Below are positions 1 through 12,312 of a DNA stretch of 64,000 bases, piece by piece. Made by a program: the position numbers and the translations under genes. Position 1 is the first letter of the stretch, and the number at the start of each line of letters is the position of its first letter. Origin of the DNA: Vanilla planifolia (taxonomy: Eukaryota > Streptophyta > Magnoliopsida > Asparagales > Orchidaceae); contig CM043865.1 in NCBI GenBank assembly GCA_023846275.1, positions 6,002,068 to 6,066,067 on the forward strand, written 5' to 3'. The notes below the pieces were generated by a model. It saw nothing but the letters and a program-made list of their open reading frames with translations, was not told the origin of the DNA and searched no databases.

Positions 1-1290
1 AAGCTACAAAAGACGATCTAAAGGATACAAGAGGAGTAGGAATCTAAATTTCAATTGTTTAATGATGACATCACAACTTAAAGAATTACTATTAAAAAGG
101 GCTCACAACTCGCACTATTCAATACACTTAGGAGAAAAAATGTATCAAAAACTATGACAATAACAATAATGACTAGGGTTAAAGAAAGATGTTTTTAATT
201 AGGTAAAAAATATTATTTGTTAGGAGATAAGATGGGAGCAATAGAAGCCTAGGAGATTGTTGTAGTTACACCTAGAAATGGAAATAAGTGGCAATGGTCT
301 TTGAAATTGGTTTATTTTGATCACTTGTAGACAATGATTCAATCTAGGTAATTATGGATAGAGTGATTAAATCTACTTACTTTATTATTATTAATGCTAA
401 GCCAAAACTTAGCTCAAAGTTATATGAATCAAAAAATTATTACGTTGTATAGGATACTAAAAGTTATTTTATCTAATAAAGAACCTAAGCTCTCTTATTA
501 ATTTTTGGAGAAATGTATATTAGGCTTTTGATATGAGTTTGAGATTTAACGTAACTTTTCATCCTCAAATGAATAGTCAAACAGAAAGAATCATAAAGAT
601 CTTGAAAGATTTGTTATGATTTTGTATAATAGATTTTAGTTAAAATAGGAAAGTCATCTGTCATTGGTGAAATTTGTATATAATAATAATTATTAGTCCA
701 ACATTGGAATGGCATCATATGAGATACTTTATTAAAGAAAAATTCAATCACCTCTATATTGGAGTGAAGGCTAATCAAGAACTTTGCTAAGTTTTAAGTT
801 TGTTGTTGAAGCTATTGAAAACATAGGCTAGTAAAATTCTAATAGTTAGAGTATGTATTTATTAAAGTTAGTCTAACTAAAGGTGTCATAATGTTTAAAA
901 AGATAAGAAACATAAAATCTAAATTCATTGGCTCTTTTCAAGACTTAAAAAGGATTGGATAAGTAGCATATCAAATTGCCTTACCTTCTTAATTAGTAAA
1001 AGTGCATAAAGTGTTTCACATCTCATCTTTTAGGAAATATGTTTTAGATCTCTCCCATATAGTTAGCTATATAAATCCATAAGTAAAAATTCAGAATAAT
1101 TTGACTTAGAAACACCTGTGCAAATATTTGAAAAACAAGAGAAAAGACTAAGAAGCAAAATCATATAAATTGTTAAAAGTTTTATTGAAATGTTAAATAA
1201 AAAGAGAAGCTACTTCAGAAGTTGAGGTAGATACGATCAATTAGTATCCCAAGCTTTTTTAAAATTTTAAGACAAAATTTCTCTAAGGAA
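1..1290 (+). mobile_element. Ty3/gypsy retrotransposon relic (integrase to chromodomain end)
   Basis: This is the 3' part of a decayed Ty3/gypsy pol gene, entering from the left edge. Reading through stops and frame breaks, about 546-622 encodes RFNVTFHPQMNSQTERIIKI, the integrase core 'FHPQTxGQxER' region. About 960-1068 encodes a VAYQIALP...VKVHKVFHISSFRKYV stretch, which matches the 'VAYRLALPP...VHxVFHVSxLRKY' block before the chromodomain of plant chromoviruses. A possible 3' LTR start, TGTAACAACTC, lies at about 1287, just after a purine-rich stretch. Multiple in-frame stops show it is dead. Gag, protease and RT would lie left of the window. Chromovirus-type Ty3/gypsy is well supported; the exact clade (Tekay-like) is inference. 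Confidence 0.8.
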
Positions 1291-3486
1291 AGATTGTAAC
1301 AACTCTCAATCTCGACCTATATTAAAAAAACCTAGAATCAAGCTAAGAAGACTGTGATAAGGTATGACTAAACTTGATCAAATCGATTTCTCAAAATTTA
1401 TTATTTATATATAAAAATATAAAAATATTAATAAAATATTATAAAGTATTTTATAAACTCATACTTGATAAAAAATATTGTTTGAATAGATCAATAGAAA
1501 AAATTCTTCAAAACAAACTCAATGAAATTGAGTTTATAATTTATAAAGAATCATAGAATTTTTTATAAAATTTTTAAGATGTGATTATCATTGTAATTAT
1601 TAAAAGATCACTTATAATAGATTTGTACTTTTAAGAATTTTGACATATATCAAATCCAATTGATAAATGATGGATTTATAAATAACAAAATGTCATAAAG
1701 ATGGATTATTAATTTTAATTCTTAAGGTCTCTATTAGCTCTCTGGAAAGGACTGTGTGTTTAAATGCACGAAAACAGCTTAATAAGTGTTTTTAATAGAC
1801 ATTATATGCAATTAAGAATGAGTATAATTGTAGTCAACTTTTTCATTTTTTAGACATTAAAAATAATACAATAATTGTGGTGGTAATTACCACATTATAA
1901 AATACCCATCTACTTTTCCCATGGTTGAATTATTTTCGCATAAGCATTTGGCTGGTCAAAACATTGAGAAAGACATCATTATCATCATGATGAGCTAATG
2001 TGAGCTATGGAAAGAGCTCTAATTAAGAGAGTATTCCAATTTATGGATTCAATCAATAACTAGAAAACAATACTTTTGTAACGAGCCTTCTTGCCACATC
2101 ATTATTTTCCTAATTATTAAACTTTATTATCTTAAAATCATTATTTTCTCAAATTTTAAATGGATATAATCTCTCCTATATATTATTTGTTTTTCAATTT
2201 ACAATTGCATTAATATAATATATATATATATATAACATTAACTATGGCATTCCTTGTAGTTACATAGTTTTTAACACAAATATCCATTCAATTCCATAGC
2301 CACATTTATGATTCCATGGTTACTTTTTAAACTATTATATCCAAATTTCAAATAACAAATATAACATTGTATACACCACAATTTACAAGTAATTCATTAT
2401 AAAATATTCTTAATTTTAGCTCTTTTCTATAAACAAATCTTATGGGCGATCATTTTTACATTTTAGTTTTGATATACTTGAAAGATTAATGTCAAAAAAA
2501 AGATTGAGTCAATCATTAAATGCTTAATAGGTTAAATGTTATAATAAATACATATATGAATAAACAAATTTTTAAAACAATTACACGCATAGTCTAATCA
2601 CATATATCAAACCAAAGAATAAATAAGCAATGTTTTATTTAAGCTAATATATAACAAGGAACACGATATGTTATAAAATAACATGTCATAATTTTTATAA
2701 AAGAATAGCATACACATGCAATTTCTTTTTTTTATTTATTTTTATTAATGTAATCTTATTCATTAATATTTTTTCACGTAACTAAGTAAAGCTTATAGTA
2801 GATGGGTTACTTCTCCCACTCTCATGGGGTAATCGGTTAGTATCATCTTTTTACTTTATTTAGCTACAATAAAAACCTTATTTATTAAATATTAATACCA
2901 TAATTATTATACATAATAATACTTAATTTATTAATGTTTCCATTAGCTATATATTTGCTACAAATTTCAACCATATTATGAATTGGCCACTAGCAATCTA
3001 ATTCAAACAAATCATAATCATGTAACATAATTGCCACTAACTACTATCAAAGTGACACATCTATATCATATAGTACATTGGCCATTAACTACCATCATAA
3101 TGAGACATCTCAATGTTTTGAGATGTCACAAAGGAACATATTTTAAATTAAAGAATTCATTCTTCATTGATTTCATTTTAATTCATTCAAATTAGCATTC
3201 TCATCATTTATTTCACGTGCAAAAGTTTTTTAATTTTACAATATTTAACTAGATGTATATAATTAAAGCAACACATATAGTATCGTGCTTATGTAGTTGT
3301 AATAGAATGATAAAATCCATACAATACTACATCAATTAATACGTAAGTATACAAGCCATACATGTAGTTGAATATACTAATTCATAAATAATTACTAAAC
3401 ATAACACTATAGTAATACATCAAGTGTTGCATGTTATGTATATGACTCTTATACAATATCATATTTATATTAATCAATTTTGCATT

Positions 3487-3551
<65 letters not shown>

Positions 3552-6500
3552 ATATTTATATTAGAATATATATCCCAAAAGTTTCTCATTTCTCTTATCA
3601 AACCTTATTATTAATCAAATTTCTTGCATTTCAAGTTCATCTTATCAAGCACATGTCTTAGTTCAACAAAAAAAAAATAATACAACTACAATTTATCAAA
3701 TTTTGTAATTTCATAAACTACAAGATTGTACAACTCACTTTCAAATGGATGTAACTTTTTTCTTTGTTTTTCTTTTTTATTTCCTCCTTTCTCTATGGTT
3801 TTCCCCTTTCATGAAACACTAATGTGTTATCTCACTAATGCGTTTCTTCTCAATCATTCTAATAGCCAATTAAAAGTTTAATTATTGTTAAATACTTTAA
3901 TCATTGTAACAAATTCAGAAGATTCAAAGTTAAATTGTGAGAAATAAAAAAAGACTTCTATTTCTTAGTTTTTTTGACTCGCTGAAACTTTCTGCCATTA
4001 GAAATCACATTCTCAATTCCATTGAGTTATTGTTGGTAAACACAACTCTTGTTACTAACAAGAAGAAATCTTGAGATTCAATCAGTCTTGCAAGGACTCC
4101 TTAGGGTTGCATGAGACATAGTATTGGGAGAGAAGAAATCTTATTCTCAAAAAATCAAAAGCATGTTAAATATATACTTAATAAAAAATACATTATTATT
4201 TATACCTATTAATTTTAATAATTTTCAAATGCTCTTTAATTGAGATGAAACAAGTATTATTGGATTTGACTTAAGAAGCTTTATCTAATTATATATTTAT
4301 TTTTATATTTTAAAATACTTTATTTTTACTGATTTTTCATATTTTATGAGACATATTTGATTCATATTTAGCTTGAAAATTTGGGTATGTTACAACTTTA
4401 TTTTCATCAATTTATTTTTCTAGTTATTGTGCAAAGTTGTCAACGAACAATTATGAGGAGAGGAGGTGAAGAGATATTCAAGAAGAGCTCAATTTCAATA
4501 GGGAGAAACAGACCTCGATTGTACGAGGGAGAGATGGTGAGAAGGTTGATTTTGTTAATGGGACAAGTATGAGGTGTTTGGTTCATTAGAGAAAGAGTAT
4601 AGGAGTGTTGGGTTCATTGCAAAAAAATTTTGTACTAGTACTATGATATATATTGTTTGGTAGGAATAACTCGAGTCGTAAAGTTACGATAGAGTTATTA
4701 AAATATCATATAAAAAATTTTCTATATCATACTAGTAAAATGAGCAAGTTATTGTTGCATGGATAATAATATAATAATAATAAATGTATCATACTGAACG
4801 ATATATTTGAGTTTAAGGAAAATTAGCTAAGTCTGAAAGATCTAAATGACTAATAGATTGTATGGTATAATATTTTCTTATTAATTATATTCTCATATGC
4901 TTGGAAAATCTTATGCTTTCTATATTACTTAATTTATGACTCTATTGATTATATGATTCATTATTTTATAGATTTTTTTGTTACATGTCATCATAAAGAA
5001 TAATTAAATAAAAAGAATAGAACCTAAAGAATGCTTAAAATAAACAAGAATATATTATGACTTTGAAAGTAATATTTGGGTTAGCATATTTACTTCATAC
5101 ATATGGATCAATATAATTGTTTGCATATGAAAAATAAAAGTGCAAATTAGATTCATAAAAACATTATCCTCAACACTAAGTGTAACATCTTAGAACTTAT
5201 AATATCAATCTTTGGATCAACATAATTTATATGATATGATTTTAGTATGCATGTATATATATATTCACATATACATATACATATTTATATGGATCAGACC
5301 AGATCGAATATATTGGATCGAAGGAATTAGGTGCCATACCAACTTGATGGCACTATGCCCAACGTATTGGATCACAATATATTAATCTTTAGATTAAATA
5401 TCTGTTTAATGCCAAATGCATAAATGGGATTGATGTTGACTAGAAGTGATTTATTTATATGATTATTAGATCCAATGATGATAATGATTCAAAAAATAAA
5501 TTAGTCCAATAATTATATAAAAATTAAAAACTAGAATAAATATAAAAACAAGTATTTATTTAACTTACTTTTGACACAAATGTATCCAATATGATTTAAA
5601 ATTTATACATGTGATTTATTATCATGACTTATGGTATGAGTTTTGTTTTATTCATCACATTTATCTATTTATTTTATATTTGATTACTTTATTTAATTTA
5701 TCTACTTATAAATCTTATTAGTACTGATATCATAAGACATGCATTAAATCATCTATCAAGTACATTGAGCTTTAAAGATTTTGATACTATGAGAGAAGAC
5801 CATCCTCTTAAGATTTAAAAAGGCATAGTTCTTAATATAGATTAAGTAATTAAAATTAAAATGAATCATTTGTTTGAATTTTGTATATATTGTTATACAA
5901 CTTGTATTTGGATTCATTATATTAATAATTCATTTATGCGATTCTATTTTAGTTAATTTTAAAAAATTTATCACATTATGAAATTCTATTTATGATTTAT
6001 TTTTTTCACATTTAATTTTTTTATTTGATTAGATTGTGAGGTGAAGCCTAATATACCATTATAAATAATGTCTATAAATTTATTTTTGAAAGTCTCTAAA
6101 CATGATTTGAAAATATTTTTAACAACTTTTATGTTTTAAAATTTTCTTACCCTATTTAATGTTTTTAGTATTTTTGCTTTACATGTAATTTGAATATTTT
6201 TTAAGTTAAATTGTTCAAAATATTTCCTCAAAGTTTTAAACCCTAATTTGTGTTTTTCAATCTTTTAGTCATATTTTTCTATTTTATTACTTTTTTATTT
6301 TTATTATTTTGATTTATAAAAAAAATAAAATTAGTTTCATTGTCAAAATTCATATTTATTGTTAATTGGTACACAAATAAAATAGACTACCATCTCAAAG
6401 ATATGTGCTTTAATAAAGAGTTCATGGTACAAGACAAATATCAAAAGACAATTCACAAAAACTTGAATTTATATAAAAAAATTTTGAAAAAAATATAATT

Positions 6501-7070
6501 AATCTCAAACAAATATTACAATTATAATAATAAATTTTTTGACAATTTTTTGAATGCATAATAAAACCCTTTGGATGACACTATTGGGATTTATTGTGCT
6601 ACTCAAACAAAGCCTAGAGATTGGTAGAAGAATACATTAAGGTTGTCAAAACATACTAAGAGTATGATTAGATAATGATATAATGGCTGGTTAAAAAATG
6701 CTTTGAGCATTGGAGAATAACTCCAAATAAGAGCTTGGGCATTGAGTTCGAGGAAAGCCATGGCTGATATGTGTTAGAATCAAATAACATTTTGGACAAT
6801 AAGTTAGGATCGAGATGACGTATTAATATATAATGATAATTTAAAATTTAAAAAAAATTGGTTGGTAGACTATGTTATATCAATTCCCTATATAAACAAA
6901 ATACTATTTATGTTAAAACTTAAAACTAGTTTTTAAAAAAGAACTGGTTTAAAACATTAAAAATAATTAATCTTCAAAATTTAAGATTCGAGGGTTGTAA
7001 TCGAAAACGTTGCGAAAATTTTGAGCACCACAGAAGAAAACGGTACTTGATTTATTGAACCGTGGGACGA
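1291..7070. other. AT-rich intergenic region
   Basis: No supportable gene. The sequence is very AT-rich, with stops dense in all frames and only short chance open frames. It holds an (AC)n microsatellite and an LTR-like TGTAACATCT at 5181. The first part probably includes the decayed 3' LTR of the element to the left, but its far end could not be defined. Confidence 0.6.
3489..3547. repeat. (AC)n microsatellite
   Basis: A perfect dinucleotide run of about 29 AC units, uninterrupted, followed by ATAT. It lies in intergenic DNA, so length polymorphism between individuals is likely. Confidence 0.97.
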
Positions 7071-7074
7071 AGAA

Positions 7075-7465
7075 TCCGGCGGAGAAAACGATCGTTGATC
7101 AAAAGAGAAACAAGCCACGAAATCATCGGACCTGGCGACGGCATCGTAGAAGACGAAGAATCGACCAGAGAAATCGATCGTTGATTGAGGTAAGAAAATC
7201 AACAAAATCATGGAAGCTTACGCAACGACAGAGAACCACCGAAGAAAGCGATTATTGAGCGAAGGAAGAAAATCCAGAATCCAACGGACCTGATGCCGAC
7301 GACGAAGGATTAACCGGCGGAAGCGACCATTGATCGAAAGACGAATTCCGTTCAGTTATCGGACCTGACGCCGACGCAGAATCAACCGGACAAGTCAACA
7401 TCGAACTCAAAAATCGACGGAAGCGAAAAGAGATCGTCAAATCGTCGGAACCGAGGACGAAATAG
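7075..7465. repeat. CpG-rich degenerate tandem array, ~72-87 bp units
   Basis: Five diverged units begin near 7075, 7162, 7235, 7312 and 7384. Each opens with a CCGGCGGAGAAAACGATCGT-like block followed by TTGATCGAAAGA, and three (the first, third and fourth) contain CGGACCTGACGCCGACG-like cores followed by GAATCAAC. The array is rich in CpG, in sharp contrast to its AT-rich flanks. Short open frames cross it on both strands, but none has family similarity I recognise and the units are not consistently multiples of three. It lies about 0.5 kb downstream of the phosphofructokinase stop. It may be a remnant of a promoter or 5' UTR, or a minisatellite. Confidence 0.6.
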
Positions 7466-7951
7466 TTAGGAAAACAGATTACAGAACAAATCAACTCTGA
7501 AACCCTAATGAAGAAAAGTAAGGTAAAACATTCTTAAATCCAAGATGGCCATTGATTTGAATACAGCCACTCCAACAGATGTACGAAGGACGTATACCTC
7601 AATACGAAGATTACAAGCATAGATCAATGCAGAGGAGCTCGTTCAGCTGTAGAGCATATTTCTCGAAACTTCTCGAACTTGGTAAATCGCAAAAAACAAA
7701 CAAGCATCGAATAGACGGAAAAATGCCCTAGAGCTCAGCTTTAAATGTTAGCGCTGGAGAAGGGGGAAGAACAGTGTCATGTATTAGATATTATGACAAT
7801 TACCTTGGTGTAGTAGTCGTATAACTGAGCAAACATTTCTGATTACAAATTCCTCATGTTACCCTTTTATATCCGATCCTAAAACAGTTAATATGGTACA
7901 ATCCTCTGAACAAGGTTGTCTTATTTCATGTAGGGAACTTCCCTCCTCCAG
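7466..7951. other. 3' flank of the phosphofructokinase gene
   Basis: Between the tandem array and the PFK stop codon. It should include the PFK 3' UTR and polyadenylation region on the minus strand. No other coding signal was recognised. Read on the minus strand, the part near 7500 (TTCATTAGGGTTTCAGAG) resembles a plant 5' leader, but no convincing gene follows. Confidence 0.5.
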
Positions 7952-10900
7952 CTAAGCTGGTGTCTCCTGTTCCTTCTTCGATTCTTCAACGTCGTTATGA
8001 CTAAGGAAGCTCGGTTGATTAGTAGAAGAGAGCAGTCTTGCCCACATCCTATCTGTGATTACGACCTTGTTTTGCTTCTCCGTCACCCTCTGGAGATTCA
8101 AAACAGAGAAAAGAAGGACAAATTCAGGCGTATGAAGCAGTTCACAGGTCTGAAGAATTCCTCATAACACAAAGAGATGAAAGAAAAGCACTCAAGAAAG
8201 GAACTACAACAAAATGGATTGAAAATGGAAAGAAGACTTACATAAAATGGAATATATGCATGCCTGCCGTTAACAGGTCCTACTGTAAAACCTGTATAAC
8301 CTGCCATTGCACCGTGGATAGCACTATGTGCAAGCAATGTGCAATACACGTTATCTGAAGCGTTGCTAGGAACTGCACGGATCATATAAGTTGGATCTGC
8401 AGACAAAGTTGGGTAATTTACACAACACTGTTCAAGCATCACAAAAAGAAAGACATGTACTAACTCACCAATATATTTCAGATTTATGGCCATCTTCTTA
8501 TTGCTTGAGAAGTGATTCTGGCAGGGAAAGCAAACTTCATCAATATAAAAAAGAAACATGGATCAGTTGCACAATATGAAATGATATGAAATATAAATAA
8601 CCATACCTTGATCTTCTGAGATAACCATAGGCCAACATCAAGGAGCAGCTTATTTCCTGATGCATCTTCGTGCTCCATGGAGCGCATGCTTTCGGCAATT
8701 AGTTCTTGTCCTGCTCCCTCTGCTACGACAATAACCATGTGGCCATTCTCTTTAATTCTCTTCTCTATAAATTCAAGAAGGCCACCCTTTCCTTCCAGAT
8801 AAAAAGGAGATTCTGGGATCAAGCAACAGTCCTACAAAAGCAGCACAAAAGGGTACATGAGTTGAGTAAATTGCCAGAACAAATCATTAAACAAAAACCT
8901 CGATCATAAATCGACAGTTGGGAAAAGGGGAGAAAATAAAAGGAAAACAAATCATACCACATCTCTGCTTGCCAGGGTCGCATACATTGCGATGAAGCCT
9001 ACAAAAACATTGCATCCATTTAGATTTCGATTGAATTCAAATGCAGAAAGTATTGCACCGAAGGGCACAATCAAATGAACCCATGACCTCATGATCAAAA
9101 TAGATGCAAACAAACCATTGCTTCAACCCCAAAAGCAAAACTTCAATACAAAGAGAAACAATTACTATAATACAATAATAACAACAAGCATTAATCCCAC
9201 TAAAAACATCAATAATATGTCGTAGTATGCTATAGTTCAAGAAAAAAAATTGTCAATGTTGCACTAATTTCTAATCCTATATCAAGAAGTACCATGATGA
9301 AAAGACATTAGTCAACCCAAAGTTTAGATCAAGAATTGTTCAGGGTCCTCAACATATGATATAGTACACAACTATAAATCAATGGAAAAAACATTTTTCC
9401 AATTGATAATCAAATAATTGTAAACGTATATAATTGAAGCAGGATAAAATAACACCACCAAGAACCAAACCTTCCAATAAGGCTCAAGGCAAGTTTGCAA
9501 AGGATGGCAAGGTAAATCTTATATAGTTGAACAAGCTTTAATCTCTGTAGGAAATGCAATGATCGAAAACATACCACTATAACATAAGAAATGATTATGT
9601 CATAAAAGCCTAACACCATCTGCAGTAAAAAAAAAAAAAAACTAACCACTGTAGCGACCCATAAGCTTCACAACTCCTATGCCATTTTCAGCACTATGAG
9701 CTTCAACATGCGCAGCATTAATAGCTCGTTGGGCCTCTTCAACAGCAGTATCAAAGCCAAATGATTTATCAATAACCTAATTCAGAAAGCAATAGTGATA
9801 CTAAAAAATGATAAACAATAGTACATTTCATGGAGTGAAGTAGCAGCATAAGGTGAAATACCGCAATGTCATTATCAACTGTCTTAGGAATGCCGACAAC
9901 AGCAACTTTTAGACCACGTCTTTTAATTTCCTGTATACACATTCTTAGGTTAAGCATAAAGAATATGACAATTACAAGTTCTTAACCAATTAAGATTTGG
10001 AACAAACAAGCACCTAACAACTGGCTTTTCTAAATATCCATTCTTGAAAAAAAATTCTGAAAATAAGTGGAAACTAAGGACATAAAGAACATGGTCTGTG
10101 ACCGCTTAAACCAACTAATATTTGGGGTGATGTGTGAATGAGTAGAAGTTAGTTTTAATTGATTCATACAATAAAGGAAACCCTATAACTATGTGTCAAA
10201 AAAAGAAATCAGCTAAAGAAATACCAAGGTCTCCCATTACCTCAAAAATCACAGTGGCACCTTTCTGAGTTCCATCACCACCAATAATGTAGACCTGAAT
10301 GTGTTAATAAATATTAATTAGCAAATTCAAAGTTCTGAAGCTCAACAAAAAGGGTTGAGAAAAGGTTTGGCTGAAACTTCTTTAGGTTTATATAATAATA
10401 AACAATATATCCAATTGGTTTCAAAAGCACCTGATTAATCCCACGGTCTTGAATGCTATCGACAATCTTTGAAGTATCATGACCCCCACGGGAAGTTCCT
10501 ATAATAGTCCCACCCCTTTTGTGGATGTCATTGACACTTTTTGGAGTCAATGGAATGGTATTACGTGCATAGAAACCCCTGTATCCATCCTGTTAATGAT
10601 AATAGCTCTGCTTAAAAAAAATAAAGAACTAGAATAGGAGATATTAGGGTTACAGGTGCTTGATTAGCACAACCCTACTACTAGAGTTGTACAATCTTAA
10701 CTTTTGTTATACGTTTCAAGTATGAGGATGATTTGTGAATTTGTTCAAGAATTATCAGTTAAATCAGACAAATGAACTGAATGGTAGATGCTCGGTTGTT
10801 GCAAATCCGCAATAGATATTCGCCAACTAAAAACCAATAAAAAATGAAGCAGAACTTGGAATATTAAAACTAAATTGAATTCCATTTGGCATATAACCCC

Positions 10901-12312
10901 AATTGCAAAAAATTCGTCATCAGAGAAAGTAACATCTGTTGGGAACTAAAACATAGTCTTATGCATACAACGATTCATATCTAGATTAGCATTTATAAAA
11001 GAGCAGTAAATTCTAGATCTTATATCCTAAAAAATTCAAGAACTAAAAGTTTAAATGCATAGAACAAATCATGTAAATTAATTTCAAAAAGCACATACAA
11101 TATTATGCGAAGAAAAGTTGAGAAGTATGCAGTTTTATTCTCACCTCTATGCCAACAATCTTGGAAACACCATACATATGAGATAAGCCACAAACCAACT
11201 CTCTAATAACCGTGTTAAGACCTGGGCAGAGACCACCACAAGTCACAATGCAAACATTGACATCATCTGAATTAAAATAAACCTGATCAATACCATGTCC
11301 CAACACAGACCATTAGACGGTAAAATATAACAAATAATCAAAGCAAACAAAAACTAGTAAACCACGCCCTACCCTTTGACGAGGCCCTGCACGACGAAAA
11401 TGTGTCCCTCTTGGACCGCTCTTATGCACTACTATCTGCAGAAGAAAGAAGTAGCAATTAACCCTACTTTTCAGCCAGTGGGCAATAATAAATTAACTGT
11501 CATCCACAAAGCCAAAAACAAACTTCTGGAAGACAACTTTTTATATATTACTAAATAAATAAAAACCATAGCGAAATTTACCTTTTGTGCAACAGTATCA
11601 TCCATGTTGACAAAATATTGCCTGGGAAGCAAAAGTGTAACTTGGCACTTTTAGCTAATGAAGAACTTCACATCTATACATGCTGTCTAAGAAATAATAT
11701 TCAAAAGGAACATAATATTCCCATAATACATACCTAACAACAGAGTATGCTGGATTATCCTGGAGAGGATTTGAATACGTCTGTAAAGAGGAAAAATGCT
11801 GAGATGAAAGAGCTCTTCAATAAAAAAGAAAATTAGCCATCAGAAAGAAGCAGAATAGCAGTTTAAAAATCAACTGATTTTTAGAACAACGAATCATCAA
11901 ATTTCCTGAAACCCCAATCACTTACATATAAACCTAATCACCTTCGCATGCAGACACATGGAAATCAAAGTGAAAGAACTGTGATGAGCAATTAAATTTC
12001 AACCAAAGGAAGTAACACATAACATTCGTTTTGCTCTATAAACCAATAGTCGATAGCAACTAAACCACGCAGCGAACTCACAGGAAGGTCAGGAATATAA
12101 TCGGTTAAGTGCGGCACATCCTCCAGGACATAACCAGACTCTCCAGTAACAATCTTCGGTTGATACTTCCCGTTCGCCTCCATTTCCTTCCCCGATCGCC
12201 TCCTCGAGCCGCCGGTACTCGACGAGGTGTCCTTTGTCGAAGATAGCGAGCTCCTGAGATCGAAGAGGTTGATCGGAGTCGGAAAAACAGAAGTATTAGA
12301 AACGAATTCCAT
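7952..12312 (-). CDS. PFK: ATP-dependent 6-phosphofructokinase (plant type)
   Basis: Phosphorylates fructose 6-phosphate to fructose 1,6-bisphosphate in glycolysis, probably in the cytosol. Fourteen exons: 12082-12312, 11734-11780, 11582-11621, 11373-11435, 11145-11282, 10431-10589, 10241-10294, 9862-9930, 9647-9776, 8958-8998, 8607-8831, 8469-8517, 8242-8396, 7952-8089. They total 1539 nt (512 residues), in frame with GT-AG introns. Visible motifs: [18 protein letters not shown] near residue 60, [18 protein letters not shown] (nucleotide-binding start), [24 protein letters not shown] (Gly after the Asp, as in ATP- rather than PPi-dependent enzymes), GIPKTVDND (catalytic Asp), [22 protein letters not shown] and AEGAGQ. 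The usual P of NDIPVID is Ala here. The first ATG adds about 43 residues of Ser-rich leader; an internal Met44 (ATG 12181-12183), followed by [11 protein letters not shown], is nearer the usual family start, so the true start is uncertain. The sequence is close to the Arabidopsis cytosolic PFK group. Confidence 0.95.

Noticed and set aside
3489-3547. Regularly repeated sequence as a possible CRISPR-like array
   Set aside because: A simple (AC)n microsatellite with no spacers; the genome is eukaryotic. None of the other arrays has repeat-spacer structure.
4381-4572. 63-codon open frame in intergenic DNA
   Set aside because: No domain, no splice or promoter context, and composition like the surroundings.
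6981-7494. Overlapping 67-80-codon open frames on both strands near the PFK 3' side
   Set aside because: They are by-products of the CpG-rich tandem array; the frame is not maintained from unit to unit and no family is recognisable.
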